Positions 1-9,558 of a stretch of 32,500 bases of DNA are shown piece by piece; the stretch's first letter is position 1; each line of letters begins with the position of its first letter. This stretch comes from Cryptomeria japonica (taxonomy: Eukaryota; Streptophyta; Pinopsida; Cupressales; Cupressaceae), in NCBI RefSeq assembly GCF_030272615.1, contig NW_026729179.1, positions 87,501 to 120,000 on the forward strand, given 5' to 3'. The notes under the pieces are model-generated. The model was given only the letters and a program-made list of their open reading frames with translations, searched no databases and was not told where the DNA came from. The translations under genes and the position numbers were made by a program.

Positions 1-479
1 GGCAGAAATGCTAGTAACGTGCACTTCGGGACCAACGCATCACCGGAAGACAACCGCCAAACATCGAAAGAGTCGCGATGCTCCGCAACCTACGTGCAAA
101 GCGGTCGCACACCGGGTAAGGGAGTGAGAGCCCCAAACATAGCTGGGCGAGGCGCTCACTCCGCTCTTTAATATCTCGTTAATACCGCCAAGGAAATGGC
201 ACAAGCACACACACACAAGCATCCTCGGAAGAGGACAGTTCGAGTGACAGGTCAAATCCAAGAGTTCCGAAGACTACCTCCAGGAACAATCGGGAACAAG
301 ACCGATTACAAGTCGTCGAGTCTGTTACTGGGCGAACACGAGATGCGCACAGGAAATCGATCAGCCCTCACAATGGCCCAAGGCCAGAGATCGGACTACT
401 ACGATTTACCCCAACAATCATCGTGCCACTCTTCGCAGAGAGGTGATAGACGCCAACGAGCCCGCGCATAGCAATCGAG
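1..479. other. No recognised feature; possible spacer or ETS sequence
   Basis: Mixed-composition sequence without a repeat of the kinds seen to its right, apart from a short ACACACACAC tract near 204-215. I looked for the 18S 5' end on either strand (TACCTGGTTGATCCTGCCAG or its complement) and did not see it. If the - strand is the 35S transcription direction, this would be external transcribed spacer close to 18S, but nothing in the sequence itself proves that. Confidence 0.4.
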
Positions 480-1205
480 GTGTAAAAAGGGCGTTGAAGG
501 CAGGAAGCCTGGACGAAAGAGGCTACGAGGTCACCTCGAAGCGGTCTAAGAATCGGGCGCACTTGGGGCGACTACCAGTGCCAACCCCTTATCCCGCGGT
601 GCGTCCGACACACAGAAATTTCCAAGGCGGCCAAGGAGCCTCCCCGCATAGCAATCGGGGTGTGAGGTTACGGATGCAGCATTGATAGCAATCGAGGTGG
701 GAGGCGAAGGATGCAGAAGTGAGAGCCGAGGGATGTAGCAGAGATAGCAATCGGGGTGTGTGATGCAGAAGAGATAGCAATCGAGGTGTGCGGTGGGAAG
801 GGCCCAGCAGCCAGAATGCATGAAGCGACGGATGAAGCAGTGATGACAACCGGGCTGTGAGGAGAGGAGGGATGCAGCCAAGAAAGCAATCAGGGCTCGA
901 GGCAAGGGATGCATCAAGGATAGCAATCATGTTGTGAGGCGAGATTCCAAAGGCTAAACGTGAGAGGCTGCAGGGTCGACTCAGAGAGGTCTATGCATGT
1001 GAGAGGCTGAAAGCAAGGTCAACTCGGAGCGGTCTATGCATCGGGCGCGCTTGGGGCGACTACCAGTGCCAACCCCTTATCCCGCGACGCGTCCGACAAA
1101 GAGAACGTTCCAAGGCGGCAGAGGAGGTTACCAGCCGAAGGATGCAGTAGCAATAACAGGTATAGTTCCGCGGCGGCCGAGAAGACTCACCGCATAGGAA
1201 TCGGG
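480..1205. repeat. Degenerate left edge of the 188-bp array
   Basis: Two recognisable but diverged 188-bp monomers (around 480-665 and 985-1205) show the diagnostic CTTGGGGCGACTACCAGTGC and CCCCTTATCCCGCG segments. Between them, at about 640-945, one small part of the monomer (AGCAATCGGGGTG followed by GGGATGCAG) has been amplified on its own with irregular 30-110-bp spacing; AGCAATC or a close variant recurs near 471, 651, 688, 746, 776, 884 and 920. Confidence 0.8.
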
Positions 1206-4200
1206 ATGCGAGGCGAGGGATGCGGCGGGAAGGCCCCGACGGCTAAACGGAAGAGGCTGCAGGGCCGCCTCGGAATGGTCCAAGCATCGGACGCGATTGG
1301 GACGACTACCAGTGCCAACCCCTTATCCCGCGATGCGTCCGATACACAGATAGTTCCAAGGCGGCCGAGGAGCCTCACCGCATATCAATCGGGGTGCGAG
1401 GCGAGGGATGGGGCGGGAAGGCCCCAACGGCTAGACGGAAGAGGCTTCAGGGCCACCTCGGAATGCTCCAAGCATCGGACGCGCTTGGGGCGACTACCAG
1501 TGCCAACCCCTTATCCCGCGATGCGTCCGATACACAGATGGTTCCAAGGCGGCCGAGGAGCCTCACCGCATAGCAATCGGGGGTGCGAGGCGAGGGATGG
1601 GGCGGGAAGGCCCCAACGGCTAGACGGAAGAGGCTTCAGGGCCGCCTCGGAATGGTCCAAGCATCGGACGCGCTTGGGGCGACTACCAGTGACAACCCCT
1701 CATCCCGCGATGCGTCCGATACGAAGATGGTTCCAAGGCGGCCGAGGAGCCTCACCGCATAGCAATCGGGGTGCGAGGTGGGGGATGCGGCGAGATGGCC
1801 CCAACGGCTAGACGGAAGAGGCCACAGGGCCGCGTCGGAATAGTCCAAGCATCGGACGCGCTTGGGGCGACTACCAGTGACAACCCCTTATCCCGCGATG
1901 CGTCCGATACGAAGATAGTTCCAAGGCGGCCGAGGAGCCTCACCGCATAGCAATCCGGGTGCGAGGTGGGGGATGCGGCGAGATGGCCCCAACGGCTAGA
2001 CGGAAGAGGCTGCAGGGCCGCCTCGGAATAGTCCAAGCATCGGACGCGCTTGGGGCGACTACCAGTGACAACCCCTTATCCCGCGATGCTTCCGATACGA
2101 AGACAGTTCCAAGGCGGCCGAGGAGCCTCACCGCATAGCAATGGGGGTGCGAGGTGAGGGATGCGGCGAGATGGCCCCAACGGCTAGACGGAAGAGGCCA
2201 CAGGGCCGCCTCGGAATAGTCCAAGCATCGGACGCGCTTGGGGCGACTACCAGTGACAACCCCTTATCCCGCGATGCATCCGATACGAAGATAGTTCCCA
2301 GGCGGCCGAGGAGCCTCACCGCATAGCAATCGGGGTGCGAGGCGAGGGATGCGGCGAGATGGCCCCAAAGGGTAGACGGAAGAGGCTGCGGGGCCGCCTC
2401 GGAATAGTCCAAGCATCGAACGCGCTTGGGGCGACTACCACTGCCAACCCCTTATCCCGCGATGCGTCCGATACACAGATAGTTCCGAGGCGGCCGAGGA
2501 GCTGGGGGATGCGGCGAGATGGCCCCAACGGCTAGACGGAAGAGGCTGCAGGGCCGCCTCGGAATAGTCCAAGCATCGGACGCGCTTGGGGCGACTACCA
2601 GTGACAACCCCTTATCCCGCGATGCGTCCGATACACAGATAGTTCCGAGGCGGCCAAGGAGCCTCACCGCATAGCAATCGTGGTGCGAGGTGGGGGATGC
2701 AGCGAGATGGCCCCAACGGCTAGACGGAAGAGGCTGCAGGGCCGCCTCGGAATGGTCCAAGCATCGGACGCGCTTGGGGCGACTACCACTGCCAACCCCT
2801 TATCCCGCGATGCGTCCGATACACAGATAGTTCCAAGGCGGCCGAGGAGCCTCACCGAATAGCAATCGGGGTGCGAGGCGAGGGATGCGGCGAGAAAGCC
2901 CCAACGGCTAGAGGGAAGAGGCTTCAGGTCCGCCTCGGAATGGTCCAAGCATCGGACGCGCTTGGGGCGACTACCAGTGACAACCCCTTATCCCGCGACG
3001 CGTCCGATACACAGATAGTTCCAAGGCGGCCGAGGAGCCTCACCGCATAGCAATCGGGGTGCGAGGCGAGGGATGCGGCGAGAAGGACCCAACGGCTAGA
3101 CGGAAGAGGCTTCAGGGCCGCCTCGGAATGGTCCAAGCATCGGACGCGCTTGGGGCGACTACCAGTGACAACCCCTTATCCCGCGACGCGTCCGATACAC
3201 AGATAGTTCCAAGGCGGCCGAGGAGCCTCACCGCATAGCAATCGGGGTGCGAGGCGAGGGATGCGGCGAGAAGGACCCAACGGCTAGACGGAAGAGGCTT
3301 CAGGTCCGCCTCGGAATGGTCCAAGCATCGGACGCGCTTGGGGCGACTACCAGTGACAACCCCTTATCCCGCGACGCGTCCGATACACAGATAGTTCCAA
3401 GGCGGCCGAGGAGCCTCACCGCATAGCAATCGGGGTGCGAGGCGAGGGATGCGGCGAGAAGGACCCAACGGCTAGACGGAAGAGGCTTCAGGGCCGCCTC
3501 GGAATGGTCCAAGCATCGGACGCGCTTGGGGCGACTACCAGTGACAACCCCTTATCCCGCGATGCGTCCGATACACAGATAGTTCCAAGGCGGCCGAGGA
3601 GCCTCACCGCATAGCAATCGGGGTGCGAGGCGAGGGATGCGGCGAGAAGGACCCAACGGCTAGACGGAAGAGGCTTCAGGGCCGCCTCGGAATGGTCCAA
3701 GCATCGGACGCGCTTGGGGCGACTACCAGTGACAACCCCTTATCCCGCGACGCGTCCGATACACAGATAGTTCCAAGGCGGCCGAGGAGCCTCACCGCAT
3801 AGCAATCGGGGTGCGAGGCGAGGGATGCGGCGAGAAGGACCCAACGGCTAGACGGAAGAGGCTTCAGGGCCGCCTCGGAATGGTCCAAGCATCGGACGCG
3901 CTTGGGGCGACTACCAGTGACAACCCCTTATCCCGCGACGCGTCCGATACACAGATAGTTCCAAGGCGGCCGAGGAGCCTCACCGCATAGCAATCGGGGT
4001 GCGAGGCGAGGGATGCGGCGAGAAGGACCCAACGGCTAGACGGAAGAGGCTTCAGGTCCGCCTCGGAATGGTCCAAGCATCGGACGCGCTTGGGGCGACT
4101 ACCAGTGACAACCCCTTATCCCGCGACGCGTCCGATACACAGATAGTTCCAAGGCGGCCGAGGAGCCTCACCGCATAGCAATCGGGGTGCGAGGCGAGGG

Positions 4201-5893
4201 ATGCGGCGAGAAGGACCCAACGGCTAGACGGAAGAGGCTTCAGGGCCGCCTCGGAATGGTCCAAGCATCGGACGCGCTTGGGGCGACTACCAGTGACAAC
4301 CCCTTATCCCGCGACGCGTCCGATACACAGATAGTTCCAAGGCGGCCGAGGAGCCTCACCGCATAGCAATCGGGGTGCGAGGCGAGGGATGCGGCGAGAA
4401 GGACCCAACGGCTAGACGGAAGAGGCTTCAGGGCCGCCTCGGAATGGTCCAAGCATCGGACGCGCTTGGGGCGACTACCAGTGACAACCCCTTATCCCGC
4501 GATGCGTCCGATACACAGATAGTTCCAAGGCGGCCGAGGAGCCTCACCGCATAGCAATCGGGGTGCGAGGCGAGGGATGCGGCGAGAAGGACCCAACGGC
4601 TAGACGGAAGAGGCTTCAGGGCCGCCTCGGAATGGTCCAAGCATCGGACGCGCTTGGGGCGACTACCAGTGACAACCCCTTATCCCGCGACGCGTCCGAT
4701 ACACAGATAGTTCCAAGGCGGCCGAGGAGCCTCACCGCATAGCAATCGGGGTGCGAGGCGAGGGATGCGGCGAGAAGGACCCAACGGCTAGACGGAAGAG
4801 GCTTCAGGGCCGCCTCGGAATGGTCCAAGCATCGGACGCGCTTGGGGCGACTACCAGTGACAACCCCTTATCCCGCGACGCGTCCGATACACAGATAGTT
4901 CCAAGGCGGCCGAGGAGCCTCACCGCATAGCAATCGGGGTGCGAGGCGAGGGATGCGGCGAGAAGGACCCAACGGCTAGACGGAAGAGGCTTCAGGGCCG
5001 CCTCGGAATGGTCCAAGCATCGGACGCGCTTGGGGCGACTACCAGTGACAACCCCTTATCCCGCGACGCGTCCGATACACAGATAGTTCCAAGGCGGCCG
5101 AGGAGCCTCACCGCATAGCAATCGGGGTGCGAGGCGAGGGATGCGGCGAGAAGGACCCAACGGCTAGACGGAAGAGGCTTCAGGGCCGCCTGGGAATGGT
5201 CCATGCATCGCACGCGCTTGGGGCGACTACCAGTGACAACCCCTTATCCCGCGACGCGTCCGATACACAGATAGTTCCAAGGCGGCCGAGGAGCCTCACC
5301 GCATAGCAATCGGGGTGCGAGGCGAGGGATGCGGCGAGAAGGACCCAACGGCTAGACGGAAGAGGCTTCAGGGCCGCCTCGGAATGGTCCAAGCATCGGA
5401 CGCGCTTGGGGCGACTACCAGTGACAACCCCTTATCCCGCGACGCGTCCGATACACAGATAGTTCCAAGGCGGCCGAGGAGCCTCACCGCATAGCAATCG
5501 GGGTGCGAGTCGAGGGATGCGGCGAGAAGGACCCAACGGCTAGACGGAAGAGGCTTCAGGGCCGCCTCGGAATGGTCCAAGCATCGGACGCGCTTGGGGC
5601 GACTACCAGTGACAACCCCTTATCCCGCGATGCGTCTGTGTACGTCTGATACACAGATAGTTCCAAGGCGGCCGAGGAGCCTCACCGCATAGCAATCGGG
5701 GTGCGAGGCAAGGGATGCGGCGAGAAGGACCCAACGGCTAGACGGAAGAGGCTTCAGGGCCGCCTCGGAATGGTCCAAGCATCGGACGCGCTTGGGGCGA
5801 CTACCGTTGCCAACCCCTTATCCCGCGATGCGTCTGATACACAGATAGTTCCGAGGCGGCCGAGGAGCCTCACCGCATAGCAATCGGGTTGCG
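1206..5893. repeat. 188-bp tandem array, about 25 copies
   Basis: The monomer contains CGCTTGGGGCGACTACCAGT, CCCCTTATCCCGCGA, AGGCGGCCGAGGAGCC, GCATAGCAATCGGGGTGCGA and AACGGCTAGACGGAAGAGGC in this order. The CTTGGGGCGACTACC anchor recurs at 188-bp steps from about 1290 to 5787. Exceptions are a 189-bp monomer near 1580, a 158-bp monomer with a 30-bp deletion near 2499, and a 198-bp monomer with a 10-bp insertion near 5631. Copies from about 2924 to 5580 are nearly identical, while those to the left differ at many sites, as expected when unequal exchange homogenises the core. Parts of the monomer match segments of the larger promoter-bearing repeats at 5977-7270. The parallel 70-residue reading frames every 188 bp are a by-product of the repeat. 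Confidence 0.96.
3116..3219. repeat. Long imperfect inverted repeat inside a 188-bp monomer (example copy)
   Basis: Outer arms GGCCGCCTCGGAA (3116-3128) and TTCCAAGGCGGCC (3207-3219) are complementary at 12 of 13 positions. Inner arms ATCGGACGCG (3139-3148) and CGCGTCCGAT (3187-3196) are perfectly complementary. GGGG and CCCC within the loop can extend the stem. The outer mismatch is restored to a perfect pair in copies that read TTCCGAGGCGG (near 2485, 2645 and 5850). The same arrangement occurs in essentially every monomer. Confidence 0.8.
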
Positions 5894-6136
5894 AGGCAGA
5901 TTATTGGGAAGGGAACCCCCTGGGATGCGGCTCAAGCAGTGCCCAAAGGGACTGGAATGCGGAATCACATCGAGAGACCCAAATGCTATACGAGGGCTCA
6001 AATCGAATTATCGATTTGGCCACGACATGGACGCATCGGAACGACTACCTTTGCCGAACCACTCGCAATTGCATCCATACCGAAACCAATAGACATTTCC
6101 GTTAGAGCCCTCGCATAGCATTCGGGAATCTCGCAT

Positions 6137-6224
6137 GCCCCTCTAAATCGACCAATGCTGGCGCTCAACGAAAATCCGAGCGCTACCACCGTTCGAGCGC
6201 CAGCATTGGTCGAGTTAGAGGGGC
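6137..6224 (-). other. Long stem-loop downstream of box 1
   Basis: Left arm 6137-6166 and right arm 6195-6224 are complementary over 30 positions with a single mismatch (A6147 opposite G6214). Four more pairs follow past one bulged base. The loop is about 19 nt. It lies just after the proposed start site when read on the - strand. Diverged counterparts lie at 6622-6714 and 7064-7154 in the same position relative to boxes 2 and 3. Confidence 0.85.
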
Positions 6225-6252
6225 ACGGGGGAGAATGCTCCAGTCAACACCT

Positions 6253-6280
6253 CCCCTATATAAGTTATTTGTCCGATTCT
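6253..6280 (-). promoter_or_regulatory. Putative Pol I promoter core, box 1
   Basis: Read on the - strand, the core is CTTATATAGGGGAGG preceded by an ATCGGACAAATA segment. TATATAGGGG fits the plant RNA polymerase I start-site consensus (TATATA followed by a G run, with initiation in or beside the G run). This is the box nearest the 188-bp array and so the best candidate for the gene promoter, if 18S lies to the left. Group A version with AGTTATTT on the + strand. A Pol II TATA box on the + strand is the alternative. Confidence 0.5.
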
Positions 6281-6621
6281 CGCACAACCGTAGTCTGCCT
6301 CGTCGAATCAAACAACGGTCCCAGATTCCGACTTCCGTTCCGTAGAGACCCAAAAGCTAGATGGAGGCTCGCAAGAAAGAGAGTCGGCGCATAGCAATCG
6401 GGTTTCTCGAACGTTTAGGGACCGAGCTCACTTGCGGATAGGGCAAAATCCGCCAAGCAACCCAAAAGCTAGACGGGGGCTCGAATCGAATCGCCTAGGC
6501 GGCCACAACAACGACGTGTTGGATCGACTACCAGTGCCAAACCATTCAGCAAGACTAGTCTGTGTCGAGGCCGGATAGAGATTCTCAGAGAGCGCCCGTA
6601 TAGCATTTAGGAGACCTGCCG

Positions 6622-6714
6622 CGTCCCTCACACTCGACAAATGGTGGTGCACGTTTATAAATCCGAGCGATCCCAACCCTTTCAAGCACCAACATCGGTC
6701 GAGATAGAGGGGCA
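6622..6714 (-). other. Diverged stem-loop downstream of box 2
   Basis: Counterpart of the 6137-6224 stem-loop. The GGTGC (6646-6650) and GCACC (6686-6690) arms pair, as do TCGAC (6634-6638) and GTCGA (6698-6702). Compared with copy 1, a C-G pair has become T-A (6648 with 6688). Pairing is interrupted more often than in copy 1. Confidence 0.65.
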
Positions 6715-6742
6715 CGGAGGGGGCTGCGTGAGACAACACAGT

Positions 6743-6770
6743 CCCCTATATAAGTTATTTGTCCGATTCT
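6743..6770 (-). promoter_or_regulatory. Putative Pol I promoter core, box 2
   Basis: Group A copy, 490 bp from box 1. On the - strand it reads TATATAGGGGACTG, so the GGGGAGG of other boxes is altered just after the G run. The upstream AATCGGACAAATAA segment is unchanged. Confidence 0.42.
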
Positions 6771-7063
6771 CACACATCCGAAGAATGGTCATCAAATCGG
6801 ACAACAGCCCAAACTTCCGACTTCCGTCCCAGAAAGCCCAAGAGCTATCTAAAACGTTCATGGCCGGAACTCGATCGCGGCTATACCAGTCCGCCAAGCA
6901 ACCCAAAAGCTAGACTGGAGCTCTAGTCGAATCACCTCTGTGGCCATTGCAAGGACGTGTTGGAGCGACTACCATTGCCGAACCATTCCGCAGGTCGAGT
7001 CCATACCAAGGCCGCATAGAGATTCACGATGAGCTCCTGCATAGCAATCAGGAGACTTGCCGT

Positions 7064-7154
7064 GTCCATCACAATCGATAAATCCTGGTGCAAGATTTTT
7101 GCATCCGAGCGCTCCAACCAGTCGAGCACCAGCATCAATCGACATAAACGGGCA
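7064..7154 (-). other. Diverged stem-loop downstream of box 3
   Basis: Third counterpart. GGTGC (7087-7091) pairs with GCACC (7126-7130), and TCGAT (7075-7079) pairs with ATCGA (7138-7142). The T7079-A7138 pair replaces a C-G pair in the other two copies, so both sides changed together. Several mismatches lie between these helices. Confidence 0.62.
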
Positions 7155-7183
7155 CGGGGGGAGGATGCTCGAGAACACTACCT

Positions 7184-7211
7184 CCCCTATATAAGTTATT
7201 TGTCCGATTCT
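7184..7211 (-). promoter_or_regulatory. Putative Pol I promoter core, box 3
   Basis: Group A copy, 441 bp from box 2, with intact TATATAGGGGAGG on the - strand. The facing arm on the + strand is GGGGGGAGG, giving the longest start-proximal hairpin stem of group A. Confidence 0.45.
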
Positions 7212-7278
7212 CAAGCAGCCGAAGTCTGGTCATCGAATCGGGTCAAAGACCACAACTTCCGACTTTACCCACAATGCA

Positions 7279-7578
7279 AGTCATCGAATCGAACATCGGC
7301 CCCCGAGTCGGACTCCATGCGTATGTCAGGTCATCGGACCCAAATTCCGCCTTCCTGCGCATGGCGGGCCATCAATATCAACTCGGTCATCGGACCCAAA
7401 CTCCGCCTTTCTGCGCATGGCACGCCTTCAAATCGGTCATCGGACCCAAATTCCGCCTTCCTGTGCATGGCGGGCCATCAACATCAACTCGGTCATCGGA
7501 CCCAAATTCCGCCTTTCTGCGCATGGCACGCCATCAACTCGGTCATCGGACCCAAATTCCGCCTTCCTGCGCATGGCA
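7279..7578. repeat. Minisatellite of about 40-60 bp
   Basis: GGTCATCGGACCCAAATTCC, then GCCTTCCTGCGCATGGC, recurs at about 7328, 7386, 7433, 7489 and 7539 with 47-58-bp spacing; length varies because of short CATCAATATCAACTC-type inserts. The same phrase forms part of the neighbouring 311-bp repeat, so the minisatellite looks like a local expansion of one end of that repeat. Confidence 0.88.
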
Positions 7579-7728
7579 GGTCATCGGACACAAATTCAGA
7601 CCTCGCCAATATGCCTACGTATCGAATCGGTCATCGGACCCAACTTCCGACTTCATCCATACTGTAGGGTCTTTGAGGTTGGCGCGGTGCGCTCAACCCG
7701 GGGAGTCGACCCATCGAAGCATACACCT

Positions 7729-7756
7729 CCCCTATATAAGCTATTTGTCCGATTCC
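7729..7756 (-). promoter_or_regulatory. Putative Pol I promoter core, box 4
   Basis: First box of group B (311-bp repeats), 545 bp from box 3 because the 50-bp minisatellite lies between. Group B has AGCTATTT and GATTCCCACA on the + strand. Confidence 0.45.
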
Positions 7757-8039
7757 CACACCTGTGTAGTTTGCACCTCTGACCAGGACATCGACCCCAA
7801 CTTCCGAACTCGACTGCAACGACGGCACCAGCGCCTTGGTGCGCACCTTGCGACGCACAGTCCCAACATTCGCCTTCCTGCACATGGCAGGTCATCGGAC
7901 CCAAATTCCGACCTCGCGAGTATGCCTACATATCGAATCGGTCATCGGACACAACTTCCGACTTCATCCATACCGTAGGGTCTTTGAGGTTGGCGCGGTG
8001 CGCTCAACCCGGGGAGTCGACCCAACGAAGCATACACCT

Positions 8040-8067
8040 CCCCTATATAAGCTATTTGTCCGATTCC
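8040..8067 (-). promoter_or_regulatory. Putative Pol I promoter core, box 5
   Basis: Group B copy exactly 311 bp from box 4, core identical. Confidence 0.45.
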
Positions 8068-8350
8068 CACACCTGTGTAGTTTGCACCTCCGATCAGGAC
8101 ATCGACCCCAACTTCCGAACTCGCCTGCAACGACCGAACCAGCGCCTTGGTGCGCACCTTGCAACGCACAGTGCCAACATTCGCCTTCCTGCACATGGCA
8201 GGTCATCGGACCCAAATTCCGACCTCGCGAGTATGCCTACATATCGAATCGGTCATCGGACCCAACTTCCGACTTCATCCATACCGTAGGGTCTTTGAGG
8301 TTGGCGCGGTGCGCTCAACCCGGGGAGTCGACCCAACGAAGCATACACCT

Positions 8351-8378
8351 CCCCTATATAAGCTATTTGTCCGATTCC
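8351..8378 (-). promoter_or_regulatory. Putative Pol I promoter core, box 6
   Basis: Group B copy exactly 311 bp from box 5, core identical. Confidence 0.45.
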
Positions 8379-8661
8379 CACACCTGTGTAGCTTGCACCT
8401 CCGATCAGGACATCGACCCCAACTTCCGAACTCGACTAAAAAGACCGCACCAGCACCTTGGTGTGCACCTTGCAACGCACAGTGCCAACATTCGCCTTCC
8501 TGCACATGGCAGGTCATCGGACCCAAATTCCGACCTCATGAGCATACCTACTAATCGAATCGGTCATCGGACCCAACTTCCGACTTCATCCATACCGTAG
8601 GGTCTTTGAGGTTGGCGCGGTGCGCTCAACCTGGGGAGTCGACCCATCGAAGCATACACCT

Positions 8662-8689
8662 CCCCTATATAAGCTATTTGTCCGATTCC
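8662..8689 (-). promoter_or_regulatory. Putative Pol I promoter core, box 7
   Basis: Group B copy exactly 311 bp from box 6. The flank reads GATTCCGACA instead of GATTCCCACA. The palindrome array starts about 120 bp to its right. Confidence 0.45.
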
Positions 8690-8784
8690 GACACCTGTGT
8701 AGTTTGCACCTCCGCTCAGGACATCGACCCCAACTTCCGAACTCGCCTGCAACGACCGAACCAGCGCCTTGGTGCGCACCAAAA

Positions 8785-9391
8785 GTGCGCACTTTTGGAG
8801 GGCACTTTTGTGCGCTCCAAAGGTGCGCACTTTTGGAGGGCACTTTTGTGCGCTCCAAAGGTGCGCACTTTTGGAGGGCACTTTTTGGAGGGCACTTTTG
8901 TGCGCTCCAAAGGTGCGCACTTTTGGAGGGCACTTTTTGGAGGGCACTTTTGTGCGCTCCAAAGGTGCGCACTTTTGGAGGGCACTTTTTGGAGGGCACT
9001 TTTCTGCGCTCCAAAGGTGCGCACTTTTGGAGGGCACTTTTTGGAGGGCACTTTTCTGCGCTCCAAAGGTGCGCACTTTTGGAGGGCACTTTTTGGAGGG
9101 CACTTTTCTGCGCTCCAAAGGTGCGCACTTTTGGAGGGCACTTTTGTGCACTCCAAAGGTGCACACTTTTGGAGGGCACTTTTTGGAGGGCACTTTTCTG
9201 CACTCCAAAGGTGCGCACTTTTGGAGGGCACTTTTTGGAGGGCACTTTTGTGCGCTCCAAAGGTGCGCACTTTTGGAGGGCACTTTTTGGAGGGCACTTT
9301 TGTGCGCTCCAAAGGTGCGCACTTTTGGAGGGCACTTTTGTGCACTCCAAAGGTGCGCACTTTTGGAGGGCACTTTTCCTGCGCTCCAAAG
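8785..9391. repeat. 38/52-bp palindromic minisatellite
   Basis: Thirteen units begin with GTGCGCAC (or the variant GTGCACAC) at 8785, 8823, 8861, 8913, 8965, 9017, 9069, 9121, 9159, 9211, 9263, 9315 and 9353. Steps are 38, 38, five of 52, 38, three of 52, 38 and 39 bp. The 52-bp form has a second GGAGGGCACTTTT block. The centre of each unit is a near-perfect palindrome: CTCCAAAG and CTTTTGGAG around the self-complementary GTGCGCAC. It interrupts the promoter series between boxes 7 and 8. Confidence 0.95.
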
Positions 9392-9530
9392 GTGCACACC
9401 TAGGTGAGCACCTTCGACCACACCTTGTAGCACACCAAACTCTGACTTTCGACTTCATCCGCAATGCAGGGTCTTTGAGGTTGGCGCAATGCGCACAACC
9501 AGGGGAGTCGACCCATCAAACCCAACACCT

Positions 9531-9558
9531 CCCCTATATAAGCTATTTGTCTGATTCT
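9531..9558 (-). promoter_or_regulatory. Putative Pol I promoter core, box 8
   Basis: First box of group C (157-bp repeats), 869 bp from box 7 because the palindrome array intervenes. Group C reads TTTGTCTGATTCTCATAC on the + strand in most copies. Confidence 0.45.

Larger units (their letters stand above)
5977..6459 (-). repeat. Large promoter-bearing repeat A1
   Basis: First of three diverged direct repeats. Shared landmarks in + orientation are ACCCAAAWGCTA, CGACTACC, GCATAGCA, a long stem-loop, a G-rich/C-rich arm pair, TATATAAGTTATTTGTCCGA and CCGACTTCCG. Landmark order up to the stem-loop parallels the 188-bp monomers to the left. A second ACCCAAAAGCTAG occurs inside this copy at about 6348. 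Confidence 0.85.
6460..6900 (-). repeat. Large promoter-bearing repeat A2
   Basis: Second copy, starting at ACCCAAAAGCTAGACGG, with GTTGGATCGACTACCAGTGCC near 6519 as the segment most like the 188-bp monomer. It has the stem-loop and box 2, but the arm next to the box has changed from CTCCCC to GTCCCC. Confidence 0.85.
6901..7270 (-). repeat. Large promoter-bearing repeat A3
   Basis: Third copy, from ACCCAAAAGCTAGACTGG to about TTCCGACTTTACCC, where it gives way to a roughly 50-bp minisatellite. It carries a diverged stem-loop and box 3. Confidence 0.82.
7579..8780 (-). repeat. 311-bp promoter-bearing repeat, 3.9 copies
   Basis: GGTCATCGGAC anchors at 7579, 7890, 8201 and 8512 give an exact 311-bp period. 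Each copy contains, on the + strand, AGGGTCTTTGAGGTTGGCGC, GGGGAGTCGACCCA, one TATATAAGCTATTTGTCC box and CTTGGTGCGCACC. The fourth copy breaks off near 8780, at CTTGGTGCGCACC, exactly where the palindrome array begins. Reading frames of 80-290 residues across this region run on both strands and track the repeat; I do not regard them as genes. Confidence 0.95.

Noticed and set aside
2924-5580. Fourteen nearly identical 70-73-residue frames on the - strand every 188 bp
   Set aside because: Each is the same fragment of the 188-bp satellite; there is no sign of a protein domain or of reading-frame conservation beyond the repeat identity.
1206-5893. 188-bp array as a centromeric satellite
   Set aside because: The period is close to the size of plant centromeric monomers, but the monomer shares ordered segments with the adjacent promoter-bearing repeats, which fits an rDNA-spacer subrepeat better. 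A genome-wide distribution would settle it.
8785-9391. CRISPR array
   Set aside because: Units are wholly repetitive with no unique spacers, no cas genes are present, and the context is a plant 5S rDNA locus.
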